Below are positions 15,628-25,800 of a DNA stretch of 64,000 nucleotides, piece after piece; position 1 is the first letter of the stretch; every line of letters starts with the position of its first letter. The stretch spans positions 20,094 through 84,093 of the forward strand of contig JAFIGD010000018.1 in the NCBI GenBank assembly GCA_020831625.1, written 5' to 3'. The position numbers were made by a program, and so were the translations under genes. The DNA is from Verrucomicrobiota bacterium. Its GTDB lineage: Bacteria > Verrucomicrobiota > Kiritimatiellia > SS1-B-03-39 > UBA6053. Below the pieces are notes generated by a model. It saw only the letters and a list, made by a program, of their open reading frames with translations. It did not search any database and was not told the DNA's origin.

Positions 15628-16677
15628 TCAGGACTGGCCGCCCTCCACCAGGGCGGGCGGGATTTTGATGGTTTGAGGCGGTTCGTCGGGATTTTCGATG
15701 CGCCAGAGCAGTTGCTGAACCGCCCGTTTTCCGATTTGAGACGCATGAATATCCAGAGACGCGGGAATGGGGGAGAGGGTGGCCAGAATCGGCTCCTCGT
15801 TGTTGCAGGAGATAACGGTCAGATCTTTCCCGGGCGTCAAGCCTCTGATATGCATGGCGGAATACAACGCCTGCGCCACCATGTCCGCCTCAGTGAACAC
15901 CGCGGTCGGCCGCGGTTTCAGGGCCATCAGCGCATCCAGGGTTTCGAGCATGGCCTCCTGATGGATTCCATGCACCCGGCGGGTGATGAAGAGCAGATCG
16001 CGGATCAACAGCTCCGCCGTCCCTCCGTTTTCCTGCACGGTGTTTTTAAAGTCGATGCCGCGCTGCTGAAAAAAGAAGTCCGTGTCCCCGCAGATGTGCC
16101 CGATGAACGCCGTATGCCGGTGTCCCTGTTGCAAGAGGTATTCCGCAGCCATCACGCCCAGAAGCCGGTTGTCGTAGGTGACCCGGTCCCAAGGTTCACC
16201 GGGCTGCGCATTCCGCATCATTTGCACCACGGGCACCCCTTTCAACTCTTTCAAATTCTGCATCGGCCGGGTTCCTCCGAACATCAGGGCTCCGTCCACG
16301 GTGGCGGGAAGGATCTTTTTCTTTTTTTTCTGCAGAAACTCCTGATTTAAATGCCGGAGGATGAAAATTTTACCGGCTTTGTTTACGGCGTTTTCCACGC
16401 CGTGCAACAGATCGGCATACACGGGAGCGTAAAGGGTCGAGAGCGTGATCCCGGGCACGATTAGAGCGATACGATTGGTGCGTTTGGTTCCGGGCGGCTC
16501 GTCAGGGTCTTTTTTTGGCCGTCCGGGAGGGTTATGAACATAGCCAAGTTCTTTGACGGTTTTTAATACAATATCACGGGTCTCCGGAGCGACCCGGGGC
16601 AGTCCCCGGAGCGCGAGTGAAACGGTGGAGGGTGAAACACCCGATTTTTGTGCGACTTCTTCAATACTGACTGGCAT
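15628..16677 (-). CDS. LacI-family transcriptional regulator
   Basis: Start placed at 16677 (MPVSIEEVAQKSGVSPSTVS) because AAAGGA lies upstream and helix-turn-helix proteins of this family begin here; the frame extends 20 codons further. 349 residues: HTH and hinge at 1-60 ('VSIEEVAQKSGVSPSTVSLALRG', 'LGYVHNPPGR'), then a periplasmic-binding-like sensor domain ('IALIVPGI', 'VDGALMFGG', 'GHRHTAFIGHICGD', 'PTAVFTEADMVAQALYSAMHIRGLTPGKDLTVISCNNEEP'). A lysine run (QKKKKKI) sits near residue 113. It presumably senses a sugar and represses nearby carbohydrate genes; its operator is not identified. Converges on the PEP-CTERM gene with a 19-nt gap. Confidence 0.95.
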   Translation of the reverse strand: MPVSIEEVAQKSGVSPSTVSLALRGLPRVAPETRDIVLKTVKELGYVHNPPGRPKKDPDEPPGTKRTNRIALIVPGITLSTLYAPVYADLLHGVENAVNKAGKIFILRHLNQEFLQKKKKKILPATVDGALMFGGTRPMQNLKELKGVPVVQMMRNAQPGEPWDRVTYDNRLLGVMAAEYLLQQGHRHTAFIGHICGDTDFFFQQRGIDFKNTVQENGGTAELLIRDLLFITRRVHGIHQEAMLETLDALMALKPRPTAVFTEADMVAQALYSAMHIRGLTPGKDLTVISCNNEEPILATLSPIPASLDIHASQIGKRAVQQLLWRIENPDEPPQTIKIPPALVEGGQS

Positions 16678-16773
16678 CCGATGGTTTCCTTTCACGGAAT
16701 CGTTGCTGAGGTAATCATTCCTGCTGACATAATTCACATACGGTATATCCGGCGAAAATCCCAGTAAAATCGC

Positions 16774-16834
16774 ATATTTTTTTTATATTTTTTCGTCTTG
16801 ATTTCATGATGAATTTAAATAATAAATTTTTATT
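16774..16834. promoter_or_regulatory. AT-rich divergent promoter region, lacI / prepilin-like gene
   Basis: Between the divergent starts at 16677 (-) and 16835 (+) lie two A/T tracts: a T-rich one at 16774-16793 and AATTTAAATAATAAATTTTT at 16812 onward. The second reaches the very start codon of the + gene, so that gene has no Shine-Dalgarno sequence. Likely holds both promoters; boxes cannot be assigned with confidence. Confidence 0.4.
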
Positions 16835-17599
16835 ATGCCGAGTTTCAGATACACTAAAGCCGGAAAGCAGGGGTTCACCTTAATGGAAATGCTTGTGGTT
16901 GTGGTGATTCTGGTCTTGCTGGCGGCGTTGATTTCCGGGGGCGTGAACCGTTCCATCAACCGGGCACATGCCGCCACCTGCATGAGTAATCTTCGACAAA
17001 TCGGGAATCTGGTTACGATCTACGCGATGGATAACAACGGGTATTTCCCGTGGGCCCGTCCGGCGGAAACCGCTGAAAGAGATCAGGGATGGAACTGGAA
17101 CAGTTACGGGGCCGCTCCGATCGGCAACCGGGAAGGGTGGAACGGACGGACGTTTGGAGGGGAGCTTCCCTATCTGGCGGGTTATAACGAGGAGGGCGGG
17201 ATGTCGGTTGAAGAATACCGAAGGCCGGGCAGCCGGATCATTTTCGACTGTCCGGTCGGCGCGGGCTCTGCGCTGGCCGGGGAAAAGGGATATGCCATGA
17301 ACCGGGTGGTCGGCGGAATCGCCGGCAGAGACGATTATCGACTGACTCTTGCGGGATTGCCGAATCCGGAGAGGGTTATTTTGATTGTGGACAATTCACG
17401 CGGCGAGGATCCGGACCCGTATCCGAACACGCAAACGCCGCCCTGGTTTTCGCCCTCAATGTCCGGGTACGCCTCCTGGACGAACACCATCGGGTTTCAC
17501 CGTCATTCGAACAAAGCGCAGATGCTGTTTGCGGACCTGCATGCCGGCGCCATGTCCAGGGAGCAGGTGACGTTGGACAATATCAGATCGGGGCTCTAA
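16835..17599 (+). CDS. Prepilin-type N-terminal methylation protein (pseudopilin-like, H-X9-DG type)
   Basis: 254 residues. Prepilin peptidase site 'KQGFTLMEMLVVVVILVLLAALI' at residues 11-34 with the G|F cleavage point and Glu at mature position 5-6 region, followed by 'CMSNLRQIGNLVTIYAMDNNGYFPW'. The C-terminus has 'GFHRHSNKAQMLFADLHAGAM', a variant of the H-x9-DG motif seen in large families of such proteins in Planctomycetes and Verrucomicrobia. Needs a prepilin peptidase and type II/IV assembly system not in the window. The ATG at 16835 has only A/T sequence upstream, without ribosome site; no better in-frame start exists before the leader. Confidence 0.88.
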   Translation: MPSFRYTKAGKQGFTLMEMLVVVVILVLLAALISGGVNRSINRAHAATCMSNLRQIGNLVTIYAMDNNGYFPWARPAETAERDQGWNWNSYGAAPIGNREGWNGRTFGGELPYLAGYNEEGGMSVEEYRRPGSRIIFDCPVGAGSALAGEKGYAMNRVVGGIAGRDDYRLTLAGLPNPERVILIVDNSRGEDPDPYPNTQTPPWFSPSMSGYASWTNTIGFHRHSNKAQMLFADLHAGAMSREQVTLDNIRSGL

Positions 17600-17603
17600 A
17601 GAC

Positions 17604-17647
17604 CGGATTCGGGATGCATCCGTCTCGATGAGGCGGAACAGGTGATC
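17604..17647 (+). other. Mosaic relic of a heparinase-like gene in an intergenic gap
   Basis: Bases 17604-17622 (CGGATTCGGGATGCATCCG) are identical to 27558-27576 of the heparinase-like gene, and 17616-17647 match 28925-28956 of the same gene with one mismatch in 32. The two source segments are 1.35 kb apart and share GCATCCG at the join, so the relic looks like a copy of that gene with an internal deletion between short direct repeats. Confidence 0.6.
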
Positions 17648-17669
17648 TGAAAACCTAAAGGAGTCAGAG

Positions 17670-19496
17670 ATGGAATACCATGTGTCTAAAGAGGGAAATG
17701 ACCAAAATCCGGGAACGGAAAAGAAACCGTTGTGCCACATCCGGGCGGCGGCCCTGCGGGCGGAGCCGGGAGACTGTGTCACTGTGCACAGCGGGGGGTA
17801 CCGGGAACGGGTCGATCCACCCCGTGGCGGGCTGTCCGATGAAAAGCGGATCACGTATCGGGCGGCGGAGGGGGAGGGGGTCGCGATCAAAGGATCGGAA
17901 ATTCTGAGTGGATGGAGGCTGATTGACGGGAGGGTGTGGATGGCGCGGATGCCGAATGATCTTTTTGGCGGGTTCAATCCGTTTGCGAACGAGTTGAGGG
18001 GAGACAGGTTTTTTCCGCAGGGACGGACGCATCACAGCGGCGCGGTGTATGTGAACGGTCAGGCCTTGGGTGAAGCCAAAGTTCTGGAGGCCCTTTTCGA
18101 TGTGGGAGGCGAGGCCTGGTTCGCGAAAAGCGGCGCGTATGAGACGCTTGTTTGGGTCAATCCCGGAGACCGGGACCCGAATGAGGAACTGATGGAGGTG
18201 AATGTGCGGCCCTGCGTGTTTTATCCCTCCCGGCCGGGGGTCAATTATTTGACCGTGCGGGGCTTCACCCTGAGTCAGGCGGCCACGCCCTGGTCCCCGC
18301 CCACCACCGAACAGATCGGACTGATCGGGGTGAACTGGAGCAAGGGCTGGGTGATCGAAGAGAACACGGTTCTGCATTCCCGCTGCACCGGGCTCACTCT
18401 GGGAAAATATTTCGACCGGGAGGACGGGGCGAATGAATACGGCTTCAACGCGCACTTCCAAACCGTGAAACGGGTGCTGGCGCGGGGCGACTGGACCCGG
18501 GAGCATATTGGACATCATCTGGTGAAAAACAACCATATCGCCTTTTGCGGTCAGGCCGGTATTGTGGGAGGCCACGGCGGCGCGTTTTGCACGATCACCG
18601 GGAACGTGATTCACGATATTCACACCCGGGAGCGGTTCAGCGGGTTCGAGCAGGCGGGGATTAAACTGCACGCGCCGGTGGATACCGAAATCCGCCGGAA
18701 TCTGATTTTCAACTGCAACATGGGGATCTGGCTGGACTGGATGACCCAGGGCGCGCGGGTGAGCGGGAACTGTCTTTACGGGAACCGCGAACAGGATTTG
18801 TTTATTGAAATCGGTCACGGCCCCTGTCTGGTGGACAGCAACGTGCTGTTGTCGCCGACCTCGTTGATCGACTCCGCCCAGGGCGGGGCCTATGTGCACA
18901 ATCTGTTTGGCGGGGAAGTGCGGCAGCGGGCGGAGGCGGTGCGGAAGACACCCTTTTTCAATCCCCATTCCACGGAGTGGGCGGGAGAGGCCGGGGTGGG
19001 GGACGGGGATGAGCGATTTGTGAACAATCTGTTTCTGGCCGAAGGAGGCCTGGCGGGGTACGACGGGAACCGGGAGCCGTTGTCGATGGAGGGCAACGTC
19101 TTTCTGTACAGATCGAAGCCCTGCCGCCTGGAATCCGGTGCTTTGCGAATTCCCGAAGCGGACAACCGGTTCGGGGTGGAAACCCGGGAGGGAGGACGGG
19201 AACTGCGGCTGAGGATCAAACCGCAATGGCGGAAGCGCGGGTGTCGGCTGGTGCGCGGCGGGGATCTGGGAAAGACAGTCGTGAGCGGACAGGGATTCGA
19301 AGCGCCGGATGGAAGCCCGATTGTGTTTGACCGGGACTATTTCGGGGGGGCGCGGAACCCGGATGGTCCCTTCCCGGGGCCTTTCGAATGCCGGGAGGAT
19401 ATGGAAACGTTTCAGGTCTGGCCCCCGGAGGATGATGTGCGCGGGGTGGAGGAGCTTCGGCAGACCGGGACGGATTTCGAGGAGGAGCCGAGATAG
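17670..19496 (+). CDS. Right-handed beta-helix protein without signal peptide
   Basis: 608 residues, start set by AAAGGAG 7 nt upstream. Opens 'MEYHVSKEGNDQNPGTEKKPLCHIRAAALRAEPGDCVTV', the N-terminal signature of many polysaccharide-active beta-helix proteins (DUF1565-like), but starts straight in the first strand with no signal peptide, in contrast to its neighbour at 19671 that shares 'YRERVxPPRGG' and 'ITYxAxxGExVxIxG'. PbH1 turns run from residue 220 to 420 ('NVIHDIHTRERFSGFEQAGIKLHAPVDTEIRRNLIFNCNMGIWLD'). Probably an intracellular glycoside hydrolase or lyase; no family assignment made. Confidence 0.75.
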   Translation: MEYHVSKEGNDQNPGTEKKPLCHIRAAALRAEPGDCVTVHSGGYRERVDPPRGGLSDEKRITYRAAEGEGVAIKGSEILSGWRLIDGRVWMARMPNDLFGGFNPFANELRGDRFFPQGRTHHSGAVYVNGQALGEAKVLEALFDVGGEAWFAKSGAYETLVWVNPGDRDPNEELMEVNVRPCVFYPSRPGVNYLTVRGFTLSQAATPWSPPTTEQIGLIGVNWSKGWVIEENTVLHSRCTGLTLGKYFDREDGANEYGFNAHFQTVKRVLARGDWTREHIGHHLVKNNHIAFCGQAGIVGGHGGAFCTITGNVIHDIHTRERFSGFEQAGIKLHAPVDTEIRRNLIFNCNMGIWLDWMTQGARVSGNCLYGNREQDLFIEIGHGPCLVDSNVLLSPTSLIDSAQGGAYVHNLFGGEVRQRAEAVRKTPFFNPHSTEWAGEAGVGDGDERFVNNLFLAEGGLAGYDGNREPLSMEGNVFLYRSKPCRLESGALRIPEADNRFGVETREGGRELRLRIKPQWRKRGCRLVRGGDLGKTVVSGQGFEAPDGSPIVFDRDYFGGARNPDGPFPGPFECREDMETFQVWPPEDDVRGVEELRQTGTDFEEEPR

Positions 19497-19561
19497 CGGT
19501 TTCTGTTCGGCATATTGAATCCGGTCAAAGGAAACGCCCCATTTCAGAGCACCCCGGATGG

Positions 19562-19592
19562 GATTGTGTAGTAATTATAAATATTATATTTT
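19562..19592 (+). promoter_or_regulatory. AT-rich promoter-like element before the 19671 gene
   Basis: GATTGTGTAG at 19562-19571 followed by an A/T-only tract to 19592; GATTGTGTAG recurs at 19607-19616 and is followed by TTTGACAG. The same order (ATTGTGTAG, A/T tract, TTGACA) is present at 4341-4372. The A/T tract ends 79 nt before the start codon, the TTGACA 48 nt before it. Confidence 0.45.
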
Positions 19593-19670
19593 ACTTTTGA
19601 ACTCTGATTGTGTAGATTTGACAGTATCGATCTCATTACATCCTTCTTCTTCTTAAAGACTTTCAGACTC

Positions 19671-22600
19671 ATGCACCGCACTCCTGTCTCCCCGCCCGCT
19701 CCGCCGCGATCTATTGGACCTGCCGCCTGGACAACGTCGGTCAGCTCCGGCAGAAAAGCGGTTCTTTTGCTTTTGGGGCACCTCATGGTGAGCGGGTCTG
19801 TCGCTTTCGCCGCCGATATCCATGTTGACGGCGGCGGAGGGGGCAGTGGGGATGGATCTGTCGATGCGCCTTTCCTGACAATCCAGGAGGCCGCTGATGT
19901 GGCGCAGCCGGGCGACACGATTCTGGTCGCGGCGGGGGTGTACCGGGAAAGGGTGAAGCCGCCCCGGGGCGGAACCGCGGAAAGTCCTATTACCTATAAG
20001 GCCAAGGCGGGAGAGAAGGTCGTCATTACCGGTCTTGATCTTTGGAATCCGACGTGGGTGCCCGATACCGGAAATGTGTTTTCGGCGATCCCGGATGAGG
20101 CCCTGTTTCAGGATGATCAGTACGTTGACGGCGGGAACCCTTACCGCATTGCGACGGTGGAGACCTCGAACATGGTGGGCCGGAATCACACGCACACGCT
20201 GAGTCTCGGCCATGTCGTGGTCGACGGGGTGATGTGGGAGGAGATGGGCCGTAAAGAGGATATGAGGACGAGGATCCGCTCCTGGTGGTGCGACCTCAAC
20301 ACGGGCCGAATTTACATGCATTTCCCGGGGAATAATCCGTCCGCCCATCAGGTGGAGATCACCACCCGGCGGGGCGTTTTCCGGCCCCATCTGAGGGGAT
20401 TGGGACATATCGTGGTCGACGGGTTTATCATGGAGTACTGCGCCAATCAGTTCCCGCATCAATTCTGGTCGACCGACGCCACGCATCAAAGCGGTCTCAT
20501 CGGGACGCGGGCGGGCCATCACTGGACAATCCGCAACTGTTTGTTCCGGAGAGCAAAGAGCATCGCCATGAGCGTGGGGCGGGGGGGCACCGCCTCCGGC
20601 GTGGACAACGAGGTCCCGAAGCAGTTGCCGCCTCCCATTGCGCAGATCGGCTTCCATCTGATTGAAAACAACGTCTTTGAGTTCAACGGATCCGGAGGAA
20701 TCCAGGGGCTCGGACACAACGGGGTTGTTGTGTCAAACAATTACTTCCGCAATAACAATTACCTGCAGCATCAATCCCATGAAACGGGCTGTATTAAGTT
20801 TCACCTCACCAATGACGCCGTGGTCGAGGGGAACCGGTTTGAAAAAAACAACTGCGTGGCCGTCTGGTATGACAATACGGTCCGGCGCTCCCGGATTTCC
20901 GGGAACCTGATCCACGGATCCCGCGGGCCGGGAATTTCCGGGGACGGTATTTTTCTGGAAATGCTGGAGGAGGGTGCCGGGAATGAAATTATTGTGGATA
21001 ACAATGTGATCATCGGTGTTCAACGCCACGGCATCTACACACACGACGCGTCCCACTCCATCATCACGAACAATCTCATCATGGACAGCGGGAGGGGGGG
21101 GCTTCATTTCAGGGATCAAAGCAACACGCGCAAAGGCAACTGTCACAACCACTGGATACACAATAACCTGATTCTGAGAAATCAGAGCCCGATCCAGCTG
21201 CCGGTTGACTGGGGGGACAGCGCATACAATAATCAATCCGACTTCAATGTCTTCTGGCCGGCCTCGGAACGATTCGCGGTGACCACACACGGGGATGCGG
21301 GGGGGAACCGGAACCACATGATGGCGGCGATTCTGGATGCCTGGGAGAATGCGGGCTCGATCCCGCCCGATCTGAACGGGCTCGAGTGGGAAACGCCGGG
21401 ATCCATCCTGGGATACTGGACTAACCTTGCCCAGTGGCGGGCGATTCGCGAGAACGATTTGAACAGCGTCTATGCCGACATCCACAGACTGCATTACGAT
21501 CCGAACACCTTCACCCTGACGATTGAAACCGATCAGGCCCCTTTGCTGGCGGGCGCTCCGTCCGTTCCGGAAGTAAACAGCGACTATTGGGGCAATCCGA
21601 TCGGTGAGTATGCCAAAGCGGGGCCGTTTCAGAATCTGGCGGCGGGCCTCAACATCCTTCAGTTGTGGCCGGATTATGAGAACGCGATTCCGGAGAGTAA
21701 CCCGGAAGATACCCTGACCGCATGGAGGGTCACGGGAGAGACGGTTGCGTCGACCGTTCCCTTCGGATTGGAAAGACGGGCGGATTATCTGGGGGTGACC
21801 CTGAAGGACGGGACCGGCTATGTCACCGGCATCGAGAGGCCTTTGTCCATTTCCGCGGGGGCGCCGCTCTTCATTCAATTCGATTATTTTCACACGGATT
21901 CCGCTTTGAATTCGGGGCTGCAGCTTTCCAATGGATCCCAGCGCGGTATTAACCTGCACATGGCCGGCGCTTCGGGCGCTCCCGCCTTGAATGAGGCGGG
22001 GTCGTGGACCACGTTGAATGCGGTCCTGCAACCCGACACCTGGTACCGTTTCACGCTGCTCATTCATCCGCTCGTGTCCGCGATCCATACCTTTGACCTG
22101 CAGGTCCAGTCCCTGGATCCCGCGGTTTCTTTGCATAAAGTGTTTCCCTCGCTGCGCTTTCAGACCGAAGTGGAATCGCTCAACACCCTGAAATTTCATT
22201 TCAATCTTCCGGCCGGCACGGACGGGGGAGAATATCATCTGGGAAATCTCGTGGTATCCGGTTACCGCTCCGGTTTGGAGTCCCCGTTTAAAACATGGCT
22301 GGCGGCGTACCGCGACGTGGGAGAACGGGATCCCGACACGGGGCGGCTGCTTGACGATGCGGATGGAGACGGAGTGCCCAATCTCTACAAATATGTTTTC
22401 GGGGGGGAGATCGGCATTCACAACCGGAACCCGGCATCTGAAAAGGTGGAGTATGTTTGGGAAAACGGGTCCTTCATCCTCAGCCGCAGAACGATCTCCA
22501 TCGAGGACACTGAACAAGTGCTGGGATACAGCCTGGATTTGCAGACCTGGACGGATGTGAGCCTGACCCCTCCGCTCTCACCCGGAGTGAGCCTTGGCGC

Positions 22601-22706
22601 GGATGTGAACGGTATGCAGGAGATCAGCGTCACTGCGGACCCGGCGTTGACCGGGGATGACAACAGGATCTTTTGGCGGCTCCAGGTGTCGGAGGTGTTC
22701 GAGTGA
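19671..22706 (+). CDS. Secreted right-handed beta-helix protein with C-terminal DxDxDG domain
   Basis: Start at 19671 (MHRTPVSPPAPPRS); 1011 residues with a long leader and hydrophobic core 'KAVLLLLGHLMVSGSVAFA'. Domain order: glycine-rich linker 'DGGGGGSGDGS', N-terminal strand block 'PFLTIQEAADVAQPGDTILVAAGVYRERVKPPRGG', PbH1 helix from about 220 to 560 ('HLIENNVFEFNGSGGIQGLGHNGVVVSNNYF'), a jelly-roll-like domain at about 690-870, then a tail 'DDADGDGVPNLYKYVFGGEIG' and a final beta-domain, a tail type common in secreted verrucomicrobial proteins. Paralogous to the signal-less protein at 17670. Likely an extracellular polysaccharide hydrolase or lyase. Confidence 0.8.
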   Translation: MHRTPVSPPAPPRSIGPAAWTTSVSSGRKAVLLLLGHLMVSGSVAFAADIHVDGGGGGSGDGSVDAPFLTIQEAADVAQPGDTILVAAGVYRERVKPPRGGTAESPITYKAKAGEKVVITGLDLWNPTWVPDTGNVFSAIPDEALFQDDQYVDGGNPYRIATVETSNMVGRNHTHTLSLGHVVVDGVMWEEMGRKEDMRTRIRSWWCDLNTGRIYMHFPGNNPSAHQVEITTRRGVFRPHLRGLGHIVVDGFIMEYCANQFPHQFWSTDATHQSGLIGTRAGHHWTIRNCLFRRAKSIAMSVGRGGTASGVDNEVPKQLPPPIAQIGFHLIENNVFEFNGSGGIQGLGHNGVVVSNNYFRNNNYLQHQSHETGCIKFHLTNDAVVEGNRFEKNNCVAVWYDNTVRRSRISGNLIHGSRGPGISGDGIFLEMLEEGAGNEIIVDNNVIIGVQRHGIYTHDASHSIITNNLIMDSGRGGLHFRDQSNTRKGNCHNHWIHNNLILRNQSPIQLPVDWGDSAYNNQSDFNVFWPASERFAVTTHGDAGGNRNHMMAAILDAWENAGSIPPDLNGLEWETPGSILGYWTNLAQWRAIRENDLNSVYADIHRLHYDPNTFTLTIETDQAPLLAGAPSVPEVNSDYWGNPIGEYAKAGPFQNLAAGLNILQLWPDYENAIPESNPEDTLTAWRVTGETVASTVPFGLERRADYLGVTLKDGTGYVTGIERPLSISAGAPLFIQFDYFHTDSALNSGLQLSNGSQRGINLHMAGASGAPALNEAGSWTTLNAVLQPDTWYRFTLLIHPLVSAIHTFDLQVQSLDPAVSLHKVFPSLRFQTEVESLNTLKFHFNLPAGTDGGEYHLGNLVVSGYRSGLESPFKTWLAAYRDVGERDPDTGRLLDDADGDGVPNLYKYVFGGEIGIHNRNPASEKVEYVWENGSFILSRRTISIEDTEQVLGYSLDLQTWTDVSLTPPLSPGVSLGADVNGMQEISVTADPALTGDDNRIFWRLQVSEVFE

Positions 22707-22830
22707 ACGGGGAATATCCCGCTTGTAATCCTCCGGGAGATGTATTAGCCTGAATCAAAGTTTTTATTTATTGTTAAGTGAGCATTCAGTTACCGACAGC
22801 ATCAGGCCGATTATTTTGAATCCTTCTCGC

Positions 22831-25800
22831 ATGAAAGCACTCGAACCCCGAAAATCCGGCTCCGCTCTGCTTATCACCCTGCTGGTGGTGAGCCTGCTGC
22901 TGGTGATGGTGCTCTCGTTTACAGCCTACGTTCGAATGGAGTTGCGAACAGCTTCGAACAGAATGACTTTGATCCAGGCTCAGTCAAACGCCAGACTGGG
23001 GATGAATCTCGCTCTGGCCCAACTGCAGAAGGCGGCCGGGCCGGATCAGCGGGTGACCGCCCGGGCGGAAATTCTGGACGCCGACCCGGGCAGCCCGGCG
23101 GTGACAGGTGTCACCCAACCGTTCTGGACCGCGGTCTGGCACACCGGTGCCGCCGGCCTGGATGTTGTCGACAGCGGCACCCCGCAGCGTCAAATCAGCC
23201 TCGGCTCCACCACGCCCACACGCGCGGAAAAATCCGCCTCCGCAACCTGGCTGGTCTCCAATCCCGATCCCGCCGCGCCGCTTGATCCCGCCACGTGGAC
23301 CGGCGCCCATCCCTCCGCCGTCACGCTGGCGAAAAATCTGGGTGTCGATGAACTCGACGTGGCCGTGCCGCTGGTTGGGGTTCCCAACGGCCGCTACGGC
23401 TACTGGGTTTCCGATGAAGGCGTGAAGGCCAAGGTGAACCTGACAGCCTCCACGTTCAATTCCGATGATGCCGCGTTGAGCCAGTTGCACCTGTGGAGTG
23501 CTCATGCGCTGCCCATGCATACCATCCTGCCCGTGAACACGCAGGAGGACTTCCGCACAACCCCGCCCGGCGAGCTTGGCAAGGTGCAGAGCCATGCCAG
23601 TCTGGCTTTCCTGTCCACACTCGACACCCCGTTGGTACTGAACACTTACAGCCCGGATATCACGACCCACAGTTACGGTGTGCTTTCCGATGTCCGCCGC
23701 GGCGGTCTGAAAATAGATCTCACCGCCGCCTTCGAGGATGAAAGCAATTTCAACACCTTTGCCGACACCTACGGCAACGGCGACCGCAGTCTTTACCGTT
23801 CCGGGCTGAATCTTCCCAACGACGGGCCGCTCTGGTATTCGCTCTTTTATTTTTATAACACGTACAAGTCGGTGATGCCCACGCCCCCGGGCCTGTCGCC
23901 GAACGCGGATCATGCGCCGAGGTCGGGGATCGATATCGCCAACCCGCCGTACACGCTGACCCCCCGGGGGTATCGGATCCGTTATCCAAACGCCTCGAAT
24001 CCGACGTTTTTAAACGGCCCGCTTCCCATCGTGATCGCCTACCGGGTGGATGTCGCAATCTCGAGTTATCAGGACGGTGCGGGAAACTGGCGACTGCAAT
24101 TACACTATTATCCCCAACTGGTCGTCCATAATCCTTACAGCGTGGCGTTGAGCTTGCCGGATTTCTGGATCCGGAAAGGATTGAATGCGTTTCGCCACAC
24201 GGAACTTAACCTCACCGTGGGGGACACCGTGCTGGATTCGATAAATATTAATCAGAATTTGACCGGTGGACGGTTCGGGCTCCGTACGGAGCCAGGAGCG
24301 ATGGACAGCTTGCAGCCGGGCGAAATACGGGTGTTCGCTCTTGACGAGGATATACGGAAACCCTCCGTTCGGGAAGCGGGAAACTTCAGGGCGTTGAAAT
24401 CGGCGGGGGATGAGAACGTCTCGGCCGATTTTTATCAATATGTCCAACTGACCGATGAATTCGAAGGGACGATGAATGGTGATGACCTCGTGAAAATGGC
24501 GCTGTCCGGATATGGGCACCGCCCGGAGGGAGACAGCGTAAGGGTGGGTTATATGGATTATCAGGTGGGACCGGAGGAAATCAGCTGGCCGCTCAGGAGT
24601 AGCGGACGCTACGGGATGGTCCCGGTCGAAGCGTTCGCATCCCCTTTCGTGCCCGGCGTGTGGACCGACCGCCCTGTTTCGGCTTTGGTCACGCCACACC
24701 GCGTGCTGGGCTTTTTCGCCCGCCGCAAAGGATTATCCGCTTCAAATTCGCCCGACACGTATACCCACGGCGCCGTCGGTGTTCCGGTCTTCATCGGAAA
24801 CTCATCGGTGGTGACCCCCTTTGAGGATGAGAGTTCGACCCAATGGATGGAGGTGTTTCTTTCCCCACTCGGCAGCTTGTATACGGACAGCCAAACCGAC
24901 ATCAACACCTTGCCAAGCGGGGAAACAAGCTGGGGCGACCACAGCGTGGGGGAGGAGGTCAGCACGATCGCCCACCGCCATATTCTGCGGGACATCCCCA
25001 GTCAGCCGCTCGTTTCCCTGGGCCAGTTTATGCACATGCCCGTGTACAGATTCATAGATGGGACGGCGATCCATAATCATCTAAAAACGGGGTCCATGTT
25101 TACGGGCGGCTCGGTCATTCCGGTCAACATCCCCGCCGAAAAAACAGCGCTTGTCCGGGAGTGGGATAATCAATTCAATCAGCGACTGTATATGGACGAC
25201 AGCTTTCTTGCCAATGAGGCGCTTTTCGACCGGTTTTTTCTCTCCACGGTCCCCCCCGCGCATTTGCAGAGTCTTGACAACCCGCCCGCCTACTGGACGC
25301 AGTTCAACGCGGCGAACAGCGGCCCCCGGCTGACGGATGTGTCCACCCCGTTTTTGAATACCCGTATGAAACCCTATTTAAGGGAAGGTCCGGCCCCCGC
25401 GTTGGCGGATTTGCGCGATCCGGAACAGGCGGCGGCACACCTCATGCTGGATGGCGCGTTTAACATCAACTCCACCTCGGTCCCCGCGTGGAGGGCGCTG
25501 CTTTCGAGTCTGTCGGGCAACCGCCTCGGGATCTGGAACGCGACGGGAGGGACGATGGCCGTCCTGGACGGCACGTCGGTGGAGGACACGAATCCGATTC
25601 CCCGCTTCTGGTCGGCGTCCAGCTCGGGCACGCCCAACGCTGCGTGGGACGGCCTGCGGGTGTTGACCGATGCCGAAATCAACGATCTGGCCGAACAGAT
25701 TGTCAAACAGGTGAAGACCCGCGGACCTTTCCTCTCCATGGGCGATTTTCTGAACCGACGGCTGGGAACCGAGAGCAGCGCGGTCACCCGGGCGGGCGCT

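Noticed and set aside
15638..15660. GC-rich inverted repeat as terminator for the PEP-CTERM gene
   Set aside because: It lies within the 3' coding end of the LacI gene and lacks a T run; may be chance.
20733..22517. 594-codon minus strand open frame within the 19671 gene
   Set aside because: Antisense shadow; the + strand product has signal peptide, helix turns and a conserved tail.
22707..22740. Terminator hairpin after the 19671 gene
   Set aside because: Only a 4-5 bp stem (GGGA/TCCC) and no T run.
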